Below, piece after piece: positions 34,989 through 43,204 of a stretch of DNA of 64,000 nt. This DNA is from CBIHON01 sp966211965. GTDB lineage: Bacteria > Pseudomonadota > Gammaproteobacteria > Burkholderiales > Burkholderiaceae_D. A program made the position numbers and the translations under genes. How positions within the stretch are numbered: the stretch's first letter is position 1; every line of letters begins with the position of its first letter. The notes beneath the pieces are model-generated. The model was not told the DNA's origin. It was given only the letters and a program-made list of their open reading frames with translations, and searched no databases. The DNA is taken from positions 1 through 64,000 of the forward strand of contig CBIHON010000023.1 in assembly GCA_966211965.1 (NCBI GenBank), read 5' to 3'.

Positions 34989-36260
34989 TTAGCGGTCGAG
35001 GCGCTCAATGCCGAGCGCCTTGAGCATATATTTTTCGTAAATCGGTTCGGAAGTGCCATTCTTCATTTTGTACATGAAGTATTTTTCGAACGCGACTTTC
35101 GCGACGTGTACCCACTTGCCCTTCTTGAACCAGTTGACATTGCGTGGCGGTATCTGCGGCAAGGCAACGAAGGCCGCGCCGGTGTCGCCCATGTCGGCCA
35201 GACAAATTGCATTCCAACTGCCCTTCGCAGTAGCTGCTTGTCCCTCCAGCTCGGACGCAATATTCTGAACGACGGCGGCGACCATGGTTTCGATCATGTA
35301 ACCGGTTTTAGGAGCGCCCGTCGGCACCGGCGTCGCCTCGACCGGAGGGATGGCGATACAGACGCCGGCAGAGAAAATGTTGCGAAACTTCTTGCTGCGC
35401 TGATGCTCGTCCACCAGCACAAAGCCGCGCGGATTGCATAATCCATCGACTGCCGCAACCGGATCTACGCCACGGAAAGCCGGCAGCATCATGCTGAATC
35501 TGAAGGGCAGTTCGTGCTCCTTCTTCACGTTTGCGTGCTCGTCCAGTTCAGTGACGTACATCTTGCCCTCCTCTACCCTCGTTACCTTGGCGTTGGTGAT
35601 CCACTTGATGTCGTGGCTGCGGAGTTCGCTTTCCAGCATCGATTTCGAATCGCCGACACCGCCCAGGCCGAGATGCCCGATATAGGGTTCGCTGGTGACG
35701 AATGTGATAGGCACCTTGTGCCGCAGCTTTCTTCGACGCAAATCGGTATTGAGAATGAATGCAAACTCATAGGCCGGCCCGAAGCAGGACGCGCCGGACA
35801 TCGCGCCGATGACGGCAGGACCGGGTTCCGCCAAAAAGCGTTGATAGCCGGCATAGGTCTGCTCTGCATGGTCGATGGTGCAGATCGACTGCGTATGACC
35901 TGACGGCCCCGCCCCCGGCACTTCGTCAAAAGCCAGCTTGGGACCGGTGGCGATCACCAGATAGTCGTAAGCCAACCGGCTGCCGTCCAGCAACTCCAGG
36001 GCGCTGCCGGCAGCATCGATACGGACAACCGCCTGGGCCACGAAATTGATGCCCTTCTTTTCCAGGCAGGGCCGGATGGGAAAAGTAATCGAGTCGCGTT
36101 CGCGCCAACCGACCGCTACCCAGGGATTGGACGGAACAAATTGGAAGTAATCGACGGTGTTGACCACGGTGATGCGATGACTGCGATCGATCTTCGCACG
36201 CAGTTCATAAGCAGCCGGCATGCCGCCGGTACCGGCACCGAGAATAACAATATGGGCCAT
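34989..36260 (-). CDS. Sulfide:quinone oxidoreductase-like FAD flavoprotein
   Basis: A 423-residue NAD(P)/FAD-dependent oxidoreductase of the SQR/FCSD group. The FAD loop is IVILGAGTGGMPAAYELRAK. YDYLVIATGPKLAFDEVPGA is the second flavin motif, and IFSAGVCIAIPP contains the terminal flavin-binding element. Cysteines at 127 (SICTIDH), 159 (SGASCFGP) and 301 (AGVC) are placed like those of type II SQR, which oxidises sulfide to sulfane sulfur and reduces quinone at the membrane. There is no signal peptide. A divergent ArsR-family gene follows across an AT-rich gap. It interrupts the exopolysaccharide genes and probably belongs functionally with the sulfide module at 14.5-20.5 kb. Confidence 0.85.
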   Translation of the reverse strand: MAHIVILGAGTGGMPAAYELRAKIDRSHRITVVNTVDYFQFVPSNPWVAVGWRERDSITFPIRPCLEKKGINFVAQAVVRIDAAGSALELLDGSRLAYDYLVIATGPKLAFDEVPGAGPSGHTQSICTIDHAEQTYAGYQRFLAEPGPAVIGAMSGASCFGPAYEFAFILNTDLRRRKLRHKVPITFVTSEPYIGHLGLGGVGDSKSMLESELRSHDIKWITNAKVTRVEEGKMYVTELDEHANVKKEHELPFRFSMMLPAFRGVDPVAAVDGLCNPRGFVLVDEHQRSKKFRNIFSAGVCIAIPPVEATPVPTGAPKTGYMIETMVAAVVQNIASELEGQAATAKGSWNAICLADMGDTGAAFVALPQIPPRNVNWFKKGKWVHVAKVAFEKYFMYKMKNGTSEPIYEKYMLKALGIERLDR

Positions 36261-36357
36261 GCATGTCTCCTTGTTTTGGTGGGTTTCGCTCTGGGACCAA
36301 TCATCGGAATCGTCCCGGTCGGCATTACTTTTTTCTTATTATGTCCATCATTATGTA

Positions 36358-36382
36358 ACTAATTAATTAAATAATCAAACAT
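36358..36382. promoter_or_regulatory. AT-rich divergent operator between SQR-like and ArsR genes
   Basis: A run of A and T (AACTAATTAATTAAATAATC) including the palindrome TTAATTAA. Its 11-mer AATTAAATAAT (36365-36375) is identical to one in the blh/bigR gap at 20119-20129. The location is right for a shared ArsR/BigR-type operator. Confidence 0.45.
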
Positions 36383-36458
36383 ACACATAGCCAAGCACTT
36401 GTACAAGTTGGAATCGATGCGGCACAATAATGGTTTCACATGTTCCTTGAGCCCAGGC

Positions 36459-36818
36459 ATGAAAGATCTACCGGTAGAAGCGTTGGGGCAAGTGGCGGCA
36501 TATTTCCAAGCCCTGTCGGAACCGACCAGGCTGCATATCCTCAGCCTGTTGCGCGATGGCGAGCGCAACGTGGGAGAACTGGCCCAATTATGCAATTACA
36601 CGTCGGCGAATATCTCCCGCCATTTGGCGGTCCTGAGCAAACACGGCCTGGTCGCGCGTGAGAATCGCGGCACCAGCGTCTATTACCGCATTGCCGATGA
36701 GTCCGTGTATGCGCTATGCGACCTGGTGTGCGGTAGCATTGCGCGCCAATTCGAGCAGACCGCACGCGAGCAGCAGGCATTCGTCCGAACTACCGGGCGC
36801 GCAAAGGGGCGGCAGTAA
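36459..36818 (+). CDS. ArsR-family transcriptional regulator
   Basis: A 119-residue winged-helix repressor: helix 1-2 EPTRLHILSLLRDGERNVGE, reading helix in NYTSANISRHLAVLSKHGL, wing NRGTSVYYRIAD. Cysteines at 45 (LAQLCNYTS), 87 and 91 (ALCDLVCGS) differ in position from the BigR pair, so it could sense metal, metalloid or reactive sulfur. It is divergent from the SQR-like gene and most likely controls it. The ATG at 36459 is chosen since the ArsR fold starts directly after it; two ATGs upstream would add a non-conserved tail. Confidence 0.85.
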   Translation: MKDLPVEALGQVAAYFQALSEPTRLHILSLLRDGERNVGELAQLCNYTSANISRHLAVLSKHGLVARENRGTSVYYRIADESVYALCDLVCGSIARQFEQTAREQQAFVRTTGRAKGRQ

Positions 36819-36920
36819 GAGCCCGCGCAGGAATACAGGCACGAGCAAAACCAGCGCCAGGCCGATACCGGATCTGAGCATGGCCGGCGGCCACCTCAAG
36901 CCGCCAGGCTCAACGGCTTA

Positions 36921-38966
36921 TTAAGGAATAGCAGCGCCAAAAGGCCGGCTTTGTATCCCGGCCTGCTGCTCAGCCGCCGCATCGGCAGGTCCGTTCGTCA
37001 AAACCTCGCGACTGGAAGCCGATCGCGCCGGCATATCCAATGGATTCCCCTTTGCCATCAAATAGCGCTGCGCCAAAAGAATCGCAGCCTTGGTGTTGAT
37101 GTGATTTGCATCCTTGTATAGGGCGGTATTTTCAATATACGTCACGCACTCGACATCATTGCACATGACTATTTTCGGATCGATCACGATTGCGCGCGGA
37201 TACATGCGCTTGACTTCGTCGATCGCCCGATCCATCGCACCTTGCGCATTGCTGACGTAACTGTATGGAATATTGCAGTTCTTGTCCGCTTCGAACCATC
37301 CACGCTTTTTGAACAAGACGCACTGGGACAGGTCCGATTTATAGTACGGATTGTCCTTGAACAGAACCGGCGTGGCGCCCGCCTCGATAATTTTTTTCAC
37401 GACCTGCGCCAATCTCTCCTCGAAAAAATCCTCTTTTCCCTTGTAAGGCCAAAAACTCGCGAGCACAACGAATTTGAAATTACCGGCTAATTTCAGCAGG
37501 TCGGCATTATGCTTCTGACAGACGGTCGGTACCTCATCCTTGCCTGCGGGTTCTTCGAACAAGTCGATTGCGGTGCAGCTTCCGGCAACGTGATAGACCG
37601 ACTTCAGCTTGGCATTCGTCGACAGATATTCGACAAAAGGTTTGAAATGATTGGCATGGGAGTCGCCAAACAATAATATGTCGGCGCGCTGCTTTTTCAG
37701 ATCGCCGAACGCGCAGTGGTCGGTCAGGTAGTCGAGCGACACACCCTTGTAGTCCTCGGACCGGATCGAACAGGAACGCGTCAGGTCCCGCTCGAACGAA
37801 TAGCTGGAGACCAGATCCTGCAGCTCGTCCGAAAAACGGCCCGGCATTCCTTCCGTCGCATAAGAGTACAAACCGACCGCAATAAAAATAGCAGAGGGCG
37901 CCGCATAGAATCTCAGAAAGGCGGTTTTGAAACCCATTCTCTTGTTGCTGCGAATGGGAACTTCGATGTATTTCCATGTAAGAAAAGCCAGTAAAAAAGA
38001 GGAAGCGATCACGGCCGCTGCCATCGGCAAATCGATGTCTATCCTGCGATATCGAAGAAACGAAAGAATGGGCCAATGCCACAAATACAGAGAATAGGAA
38101 ATCAAACCGATGAAGACCAGGACCCGGTTCTCCAGGACCGCATTGATCGCATTTTTCCTGGCGCAGGCGTAGATCAGCAGCGCAGCCCCGACGCAGGGAT
38201 AGAGTGAATTAAGGCCAGGAAAAGGCAGATCGCGCCTGATGAAGAAGAACGAGCCCAGGACCAGCATTGCACCGATACCCGCCAGAATTGTCGACATCTG
38301 CCGCGAATCCGCCGGTCCAGCTCGGAGCGAAAAAAAAGTCAAGGCACCCAAGATGAGTTCATGCGCCCGGTACGGCAAGAGAAAATAAGTGCCGACCTTG
38401 CCGGTCTTGAATTCCGATATGCCGATGAAAACGATTCCGGCCGCCAGCAGAATCGGGACGATCTTTTTCCTGAAATGGCGATACAAGAATATCAGCAGGA
38501 TCGGGAAGATGAAATAAAACTGTTCCTCCACGGACAGCGACCAGGTATGCAGCAAGGGGAATTCCTCGGTGCGCTGTCCAAAATATCCCCAACTCAACAT
38601 TGAGAAAAATATATTCGAAGCGAATCCCCATGACGCCGACAGAGAGCTTGTATAAAAAATGTAGTCGTTCGGAATCAGGAGATAAGTCGAGAGCACCAGC
38701 GTAAACAGCGCAACCACAATGTACGCAGGCAGCAAACGCTTGATGCGGCGTGCATAGAAATCGGCAAAACTGAAACGGTCATTCTCAAGATGCTTGAAGA
38801 TCAGGCCGGAGATCAGAAAACCAGAAATAACAAAGAAAACGTCGACGCCGACAAAACCACCTGGCACCAGGCGTGGATTGATATGGAAGCCGAGAACTGC
38901 AAGCACGGCGACTGCGCGAAGACCGTCGATATCGGGACGATAACCAGAAGTGGTATGTGTATTCAT
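36921..38966 (-). CDS. OafA/YrhL-type acyltransferase with SGNH domain
   Basis: A 681-residue membrane O-acyltransferase. It begins TSGYRPDIDGLRAVAVLAVL, the acyltransferase-3 signature, followed by ten to eleven membrane helices (to about residue 380) including HTWSLSVEEQFYFIFPILL with the catalytic Glu region. The C-terminal 290 residues form a periplasmic SGNH hydrolase-like domain: block I DILLFGDSHANHFKPFVEYL and the terminal catalytic YKDANHINTKAAILLA. Such proteins acetylate O-antigen, peptidoglycan or exopolysaccharide. The ATG at 38966 fits the family start, but no good ribosome binding site is visible; 38996 is an alternative. It is transcribed against the other glycan genes. Confidence 0.9.
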   Translation of the reverse strand: MNTHTTSGYRPDIDGLRAVAVLAVLGFHINPRLVPGGFVGVDVFFVISGFLISGLIFKHLENDRFSFADFYARRIKRLLPAYIVVALFTLVLSTYLLIPNDYIFYTSSLSASWGFASNIFFSMLSWGYFGQRTEEFPLLHTWSLSVEEQFYFIFPILLIFLYRHFRKKIVPILLAAGIVFIGISEFKTGKVGTYFLLPYRAHELILGALTFFSLRAGPADSRQMSTILAGIGAMLVLGSFFFIRRDLPFPGLNSLYPCVGAALLIYACARKNAINAVLENRVLVFIGLISYSLYLWHWPILSFLRYRRIDIDLPMAAAVIASSFLLAFLTWKYIEVPIRSNKRMGFKTAFLRFYAAPSAIFIAVGLYSYATEGMPGRFSDELQDLVSSYSFERDLTRSCSIRSEDYKGVSLDYLTDHCAFGDLKKQRADILLFGDSHANHFKPFVEYLSTNAKLKSVYHVAGSCTAIDLFEEPAGKDEVPTVCQKHNADLLKLAGNFKFVVLASFWPYKGKEDFFEERLAQVVKKIIEAGATPVLFKDNPYYKSDLSQCVLFKKRGWFEADKNCNIPYSYVSNAQGAMDRAIDEVKRMYPRAIVIDPKIVMCNDVECVTYIENTALYKDANHINTKAAILLAQRYLMAKGNPLDMPARSASSREVLTNGPADAAAEQQAGIQSRPFGAAIP

Positions 38967-39545
38967 GCAGCTTGAAATAGGGAGGAAATGCATCATTGTC
39001 GCCACACCGCAGGCGGTGCTTTTGATATGCGACAAGCTATTCCGCTTCTCTTCAAGGATCTGCCATGGAACATACGAAGTCCAGTCTGCGACATGATTCG
39101 GCAGCCGTGACAACGATATTTTTCGTATCGCATCCATGTCGGCATCGCTTGAAAAATGAGTGTCCCGAATTTGTGATAAGTCAAATATGTAAGTACTTAC
39201 TCTACTATGATATTTTCATCGACTTCCTATATTGTCTCCCTAAGCAGGTAGGCAAGAATTTTTGACATCGCAATGATTGCAAACCGGATTTCCCTCTCCA
39301 GCAAGCTTCATGACAGCCCTTTAGCAGGGCGCGTAGGCCGCATCTTCGCCTGCAAATGGAGATGCGCCCAGCCAGGGAAATCCGCTCGGCATAGCCCCTG
39401 CAGAGACCGCGCGGGTTGTACCTGCCCTACCCGGTCATGCGAGCTGTCATGTATTACGTAACGCTCAATAGAACCGAAATCGCGATGCGTCGTATCTATG
39501 AGTATTTTCGCCGTTTATCAAACCCAATTTCTTTGGGAGGGTTGA
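38967..39545. other. Divergent intergenic region with a 12-bp palindrome
   Basis: A 579-base gap between the acyltransferase gene (minus) and the first BioF2-like gene (plus). No coding sequence recognised. It contains the perfect palindrome GTAAGTACTTAC (39189-39200), an AT-rich stretch after it, and TTGACA at about 39259. GGGAGG (39535-39540) is the ribosome binding site of the next gene. Confidence 0.5.
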
Positions 39546-40694
39546 ATGAATCCACTAGCTTTCATGGAAGAACCATGCTCGATTCCCGTACCGGCCACAG
39601 GCCACATCTCGATACAATCAAGCAAATTGGGACAAGTAAGCACGTTCTGTTATGAAAACGAAATCCCCTCCTTTGTTGAACCCGAACTGGATAGGATCTA
39701 TGGAAATTTTTTCTCTACGCTAACGCATTTCCGGGAATCCGGCCGGCTGGAAAATGTCAGCACGTATGTTGTCTTCGTTGACGGACAGGTGACCGCTGTC
39801 ATCTTGTTCTACCGCAACCAACGGAAGGTGCATGTACTCAATGAGGTAATCAATCTCGACCAGGACGAAGCGCGCCAATTTTCCAACTACATATTTTCGA
39901 CCTACGGCTCGGTTGACGTCATTTCGTTTCATGCAGTGCAGGCAGACAGCGTAAGCTTTCGCCGTCCTTACCAGCGCATCAATTGCCTCGAAGATATTGT
40001 GCTGACTTTGCCCAGCGTGACAGAAGACTATTTCACCTGTCTGGGAAAATCCACGCGCAAAACAATCAAAAACTACACCAACAAGCTGAAACGGGATTTC
40101 CCTTCTTTCGATAGCAAAACCTATATGACCAAGGAGGCAAACGAGGAGCAGATAAGGACCATTATTGAATTAAGCAGAGTCCGGCTGCTCGCCAGCGGAA
40201 AGATATCCGCCTTCGACGAAGAGGCCATCAAACGGATCATCAAATCGGTCCGCATGTACGGCTTGACCTGTGTGGCCACCATCAACGGCAAGATCTGCGC
40301 CGGCTCCATCAGCTATCGCGTCGGGGAAAATTATTTCATGCATGTCTGCGCACATGATTCCTTCTATGACAATTATCGGCTCGGCATGCTATACCGCTAC
40401 ATCACCATCTGCGAGTGCATTCGGCAGCGCGGCAGGGAATGCCATTTCCTGTGGGGCCGGCAGGAATACAAGTTCAGCTTATTGGGGGTCCAGCGCGACC
40501 TCCACGATCTCGTGATTTACCGGTCCTGGGGACATTTCCTGCTGCACGCCGGCGTGGCATGCCAGACCATGCTCAAAGGGGCAAAGCGCCAAGCGATACT
40601 TCTGGTACGTGGATGGAAAGAGCGTAACAGCAGCATATCGAGCTTTGCCATCAGATTTTTAAACAGGCTGGGAATGTTACGGCCTTCCGCGTAG
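39546..40694 (+). CDS. BioF2-like/GNAT-fold acyltransferase (paralog 1)
   Basis: A 382-residue protein resembling the Acetyltransf_6 (BioF2-like) group found in exopolysaccharide clusters. Recognisable parts are CYENEIPSFVEPELDRIYGN, YQRINCLEDIVLTLPSV, LGKSTRKTIKNYTNKLKRDF, a central GNAT-like GKICAGSISYRVGENYFMHV, and CHFLWGRQEYKFSLLGVQRD. The protein encoded at 53161-54321 has the same layout and many identical motifs. Its presumed role is N- or O-acylation of a sugar precursor or repeat unit in the cytosol. GGGAGG precedes the ATG by five bases. The substrate is unknown. Confidence 0.78.
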   Translation: MNPLAFMEEPCSIPVPATGHISIQSSKLGQVSTFCYENEIPSFVEPELDRIYGNFFSTLTHFRESGRLENVSTYVVFVDGQVTAVILFYRNQRKVHVLNEVINLDQDEARQFSNYIFSTYGSVDVISFHAVQADSVSFRRPYQRINCLEDIVLTLPSVTEDYFTCLGKSTRKTIKNYTNKLKRDFPSFDSKTYMTKEANEEQIRTIIELSRVRLLASGKISAFDEEAIKRIIKSVRMYGLTCVATINGKICAGSISYRVGENYFMHVCAHDSFYDNYRLGMLYRYITICECIRQRGRECHFLWGRQEYKFSLLGVQRDLHDLVIYRSWGHFLLHAGVACQTMLKGAKRQAILLVRGWKERNSSISSFAIRFLNRLGMLRPSA

Positions 40695-40785
40695 AAATCG
40701 GCCAACGCGCAAGGCGTCCACCTCTGCGCCACTTCCCCCATTCCTCAGATTTTACAAATTTTTTTTGTGAACCAAATCATATCCT

Positions 40786-40840
40786 TCGTTTGACGTATCT
40801 CAACGCACGGCCAGAATGAGAATTGATGAATGTCAAACGA
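40786..40840. promoter_or_regulatory. Inverted repeat upstream of the double glycosyltransferase gene
   Basis: TCGTTTGAC (40786-40794) and GTCAAACGA (40832-40840) form a 9-bp perfect inverted repeat 37 bases apart, 68 bases before the gene start. A further GTGTCAAA lies at about 40857. It could be an operator pair or chance. Confidence 0.3.
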
Positions 40841-40907
40841 ACACAATTACAGTTAGTGTCAAATAGCTATGGGATAAATCATGCTGATATAACGTGGAAG
40901 AAGGCAA

Positions 40908-43154
40908 ATGCTAAAAATTGCGATTGTCACCAATAAATTCGCTCCCTACCGAGTCCCAATCTTCGCGAAAATCGCCCAGTTGTCCGGTATCCAGCTTCAT
41001 GTTATTTGTTTTACCGAAAAGGAATCAGAGAGAGTATGGAATTTTCCCTCGCTCAATTTCGATTACACCAGGCTGGACGATCACCCGGCCAACCAGCGGC
41101 AAAACCCTCAGGGCAACAGCATGGATGTCATTGCTGCATTGAAGAAATGCGCCCCTGACGTGGTCGTTACGGACGGTTTCAATCTTAAACATCTGTACGC
41201 GTTCTCCTATGCGGTTGCGGCACGGGCGGGACACGTAGTGTGGACGGAAGAAACCGATATTTCCGAGTTGGCGGCGAACGGCATCCGTGCCGTCATGCGC
41301 CGGCTGGTTTATGCCAAATCGCAGGCATACGTTGCCGTCAGCCGGGGCGGGAAAAGATTGTTCGATCATTACAAGCTGGCGCCAGAACGCTGCTTCAGGT
41401 CATGTGTTTGCGTTGACAATGAAGTGTTCCAAGCCGCTTCCAACACGCAGGAAAAGCAATACGACTTTATTTTCTGCGGCCGTATTGAAACGATCAAGAA
41501 TCCCCTTTTCGCACTTGAAGTCGCGGTTCAGCTTGCCAAAAGATTGCATCGAAAAATCAGAATACTGTTTGTTGGCGGCGGCCCCCAGACCGACGATGTC
41601 TATAGAGCGGCCATGCTGTATCCCGGTCTGGTCGAGGCAAAATTCTTCGGCTTTGCGAGCCATCATGAATTGCCCGCACTCTACCGCTCGGCGCGGCTGC
41701 TCTTGTTGCCGACGTTAAGAGAGCCGTGGGGCGTGGCAAGCAACGAAGCCTGTGCCGCAGGCCTGCCCATCCTCGTGTCGCCCTATGCGGGCGCAGCTGA
41801 CGAACTGGTGGCCGATGGAAGAAACGGCTTCGTATGCGACCTCGATGTCAATCTGTGGACCGATAAGGCGCAATGCCTGCTGACCCAGTCCGATATCTAC
41901 CAAAAATTTTCAGAATGCGGCCGGTCCCTGGTTGCCCAATACAACTTCGACAATGCCGCAGAAGGCCTGATCGCCGCGTGCCGCCGCGCGGCGCCGGAAA
42001 AGGCGGAGACAAAATTTCGAGGGACAAAAAAAATGAGACCCAAAGTCGTGATTGTCGAAAGACAACTGCTCCAATACCGTGTAGCTTTCTACAATCGGCT
42101 GCGCGCATTGCTGGACAAAGAAGGCATCGAGTTGCAACTGCTGATCGGCAACGGCACGCCCGCGGAAGTGAAAAAAAAGAACCAGGTTTCGCTCGACTGG
42201 GCGATCCACATCCCGACTCATTATCTGCTGGGAACCACCTTGTGCTGGCAGCCCTTCGGCGCTTATGCGAAGGATGCCGACTTGGTGATCGTCATGCATG
42301 AGAACAAGATCATCTACAACCTCTGGCTATTGTCCTTTGGCCGTCCGAAACGCCTTGCATTCTGGGGCCACGGGCGCAACATGCAGTCGGCCCGGCCCGA
42401 CGGCTTCAAGGAACGCTTCAAGCGCTGGACTATCAACAAGGTCGACTGGTGGTTCGCCTATACCGAAAGCAGTGCGGCTCTGGTTACCGCAGCCGGCTTT
42501 CCGATCGAATGCACGACCGTCGTCCAGAACGCGGTGGACACGGAGGAAATGACTGCGTTCTGCGAGCAGGTCAGTCCCGAGGATTGCGCACGCAAGCGCA
42601 AGGAACTGAATCTGGGCGACGGCCCCATCGCCTTGTATCTGGGTTCGCTCTATAAAGAGAAGCGGCTGGATTTCTTGTTGGGCGCGGCATTGCGGATTCG
42701 AGAAAGAATTCCAGGCTTTCAATTGCTCGTGGTCGGCGCCGGCCCGGAGCAGGAACTGATCGAGAATGCCGCAAGACAGTACCCATGGATTCACTACATG
42801 GGCCCGTTGCAGGACCAGAGCAAGGCTGTAGCGCTGGTGCTGGCCGATGTCATGCTCAATCCCGGCCTGGTCGGACTGGGCATCCTCGATTCCTTCGCCA
42901 GCGGGACACCGATGTTTACGACCGACTGCGGCCTGCACTCACCCGAGATCTCGTACCTGTCATCGGGCACCAACGGGGTCATGACCAGCAACGACATCGA
43001 CATCTATGCCAACGCCGTCGTCAACGTGCTGCAGGAGCCGGATGCGATTGCAAAACTTAGCAAGGGGGCGTTGTCGAGCGCGCCGCGCTATACGGTGGAC
43101 AACATGGCTGACCGGATAAGGATGGGCATTTGCGCCTGCCTGTCCCATCGCTGA
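40908..43154 (+). CDS. Double GT4-type glycosyltransferase
   Basis: A 748-residue protein made of two complete GT-B glycosyltransferases in tandem. Domain 1 (residues 1-365) starts KIAIVTNKFAPYRVPIFAKI and has the donor motif AARSLL-type region ALYRSARLLLLPTLREPWGV followed by ASNEACAAGLPILVSPYAGA. Domain 2 (376-748) starts at an internal Met, RPKVVIVERQLLQYRVAFYN, and has GSLYKEKRLDFLLGAALRIR and LADVMLNPGLVGLGILDSFA. In domain 2 the donor-site acidic pair is altered (LGILDSFASG). The domains join at a run of eight A (42026-42033), where loss of one A would create a TGA stop overlapping an ATG. Two different sugars are probably added. GAAGAAGG precedes the start. Confidence 0.87.
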   Translation: MLKIAIVTNKFAPYRVPIFAKIAQLSGIQLHVICFTEKESERVWNFPSLNFDYTRLDDHPANQRQNPQGNSMDVIAALKKCAPDVVVTDGFNLKHLYAFSYAVAARAGHVVWTEETDISELAANGIRAVMRRLVYAKSQAYVAVSRGGKRLFDHYKLAPERCFRSCVCVDNEVFQAASNTQEKQYDFIFCGRIETIKNPLFALEVAVQLAKRLHRKIRILFVGGGPQTDDVYRAAMLYPGLVEAKFFGFASHHELPALYRSARLLLLPTLREPWGVASNEACAAGLPILVSPYAGAADELVADGRNGFVCDLDVNLWTDKAQCLLTQSDIYQKFSECGRSLVAQYNFDNAAEGLIAACRRAAPEKAETKFRGTKKMRPKVVIVERQLLQYRVAFYNRLRALLDKEGIELQLLIGNGTPAEVKKKNQVSLDWAIHIPTHYLLGTTLCWQPFGAYAKDADLVIVMHENKIIYNLWLLSFGRPKRLAFWGHGRNMQSARPDGFKERFKRWTINKVDWWFAYTESSAALVTAAGFPIECTTVVQNAVDTEEMTAFCEQVSPEDCARKRKELNLGDGPIALYLGSLYKEKRLDFLLGAALRIRERIPGFQLLVVGAGPEQELIENAARQYPWIHYMGPLQDQSKAVALVLADVMLNPGLVGLGILDSFASGTPMFTTDCGLHSPEISYLSSGTNGVMTSNDIDIYANAVVNVLQEPDAIAKLSKGALSSAPRYTVDNMADRIRMGICACLSHR

Positions 43155-43204
43155 TGCCGATCCTTATCCCATCCACCTTTTGAACTCATAAAAGAAAATC
43201 TACG

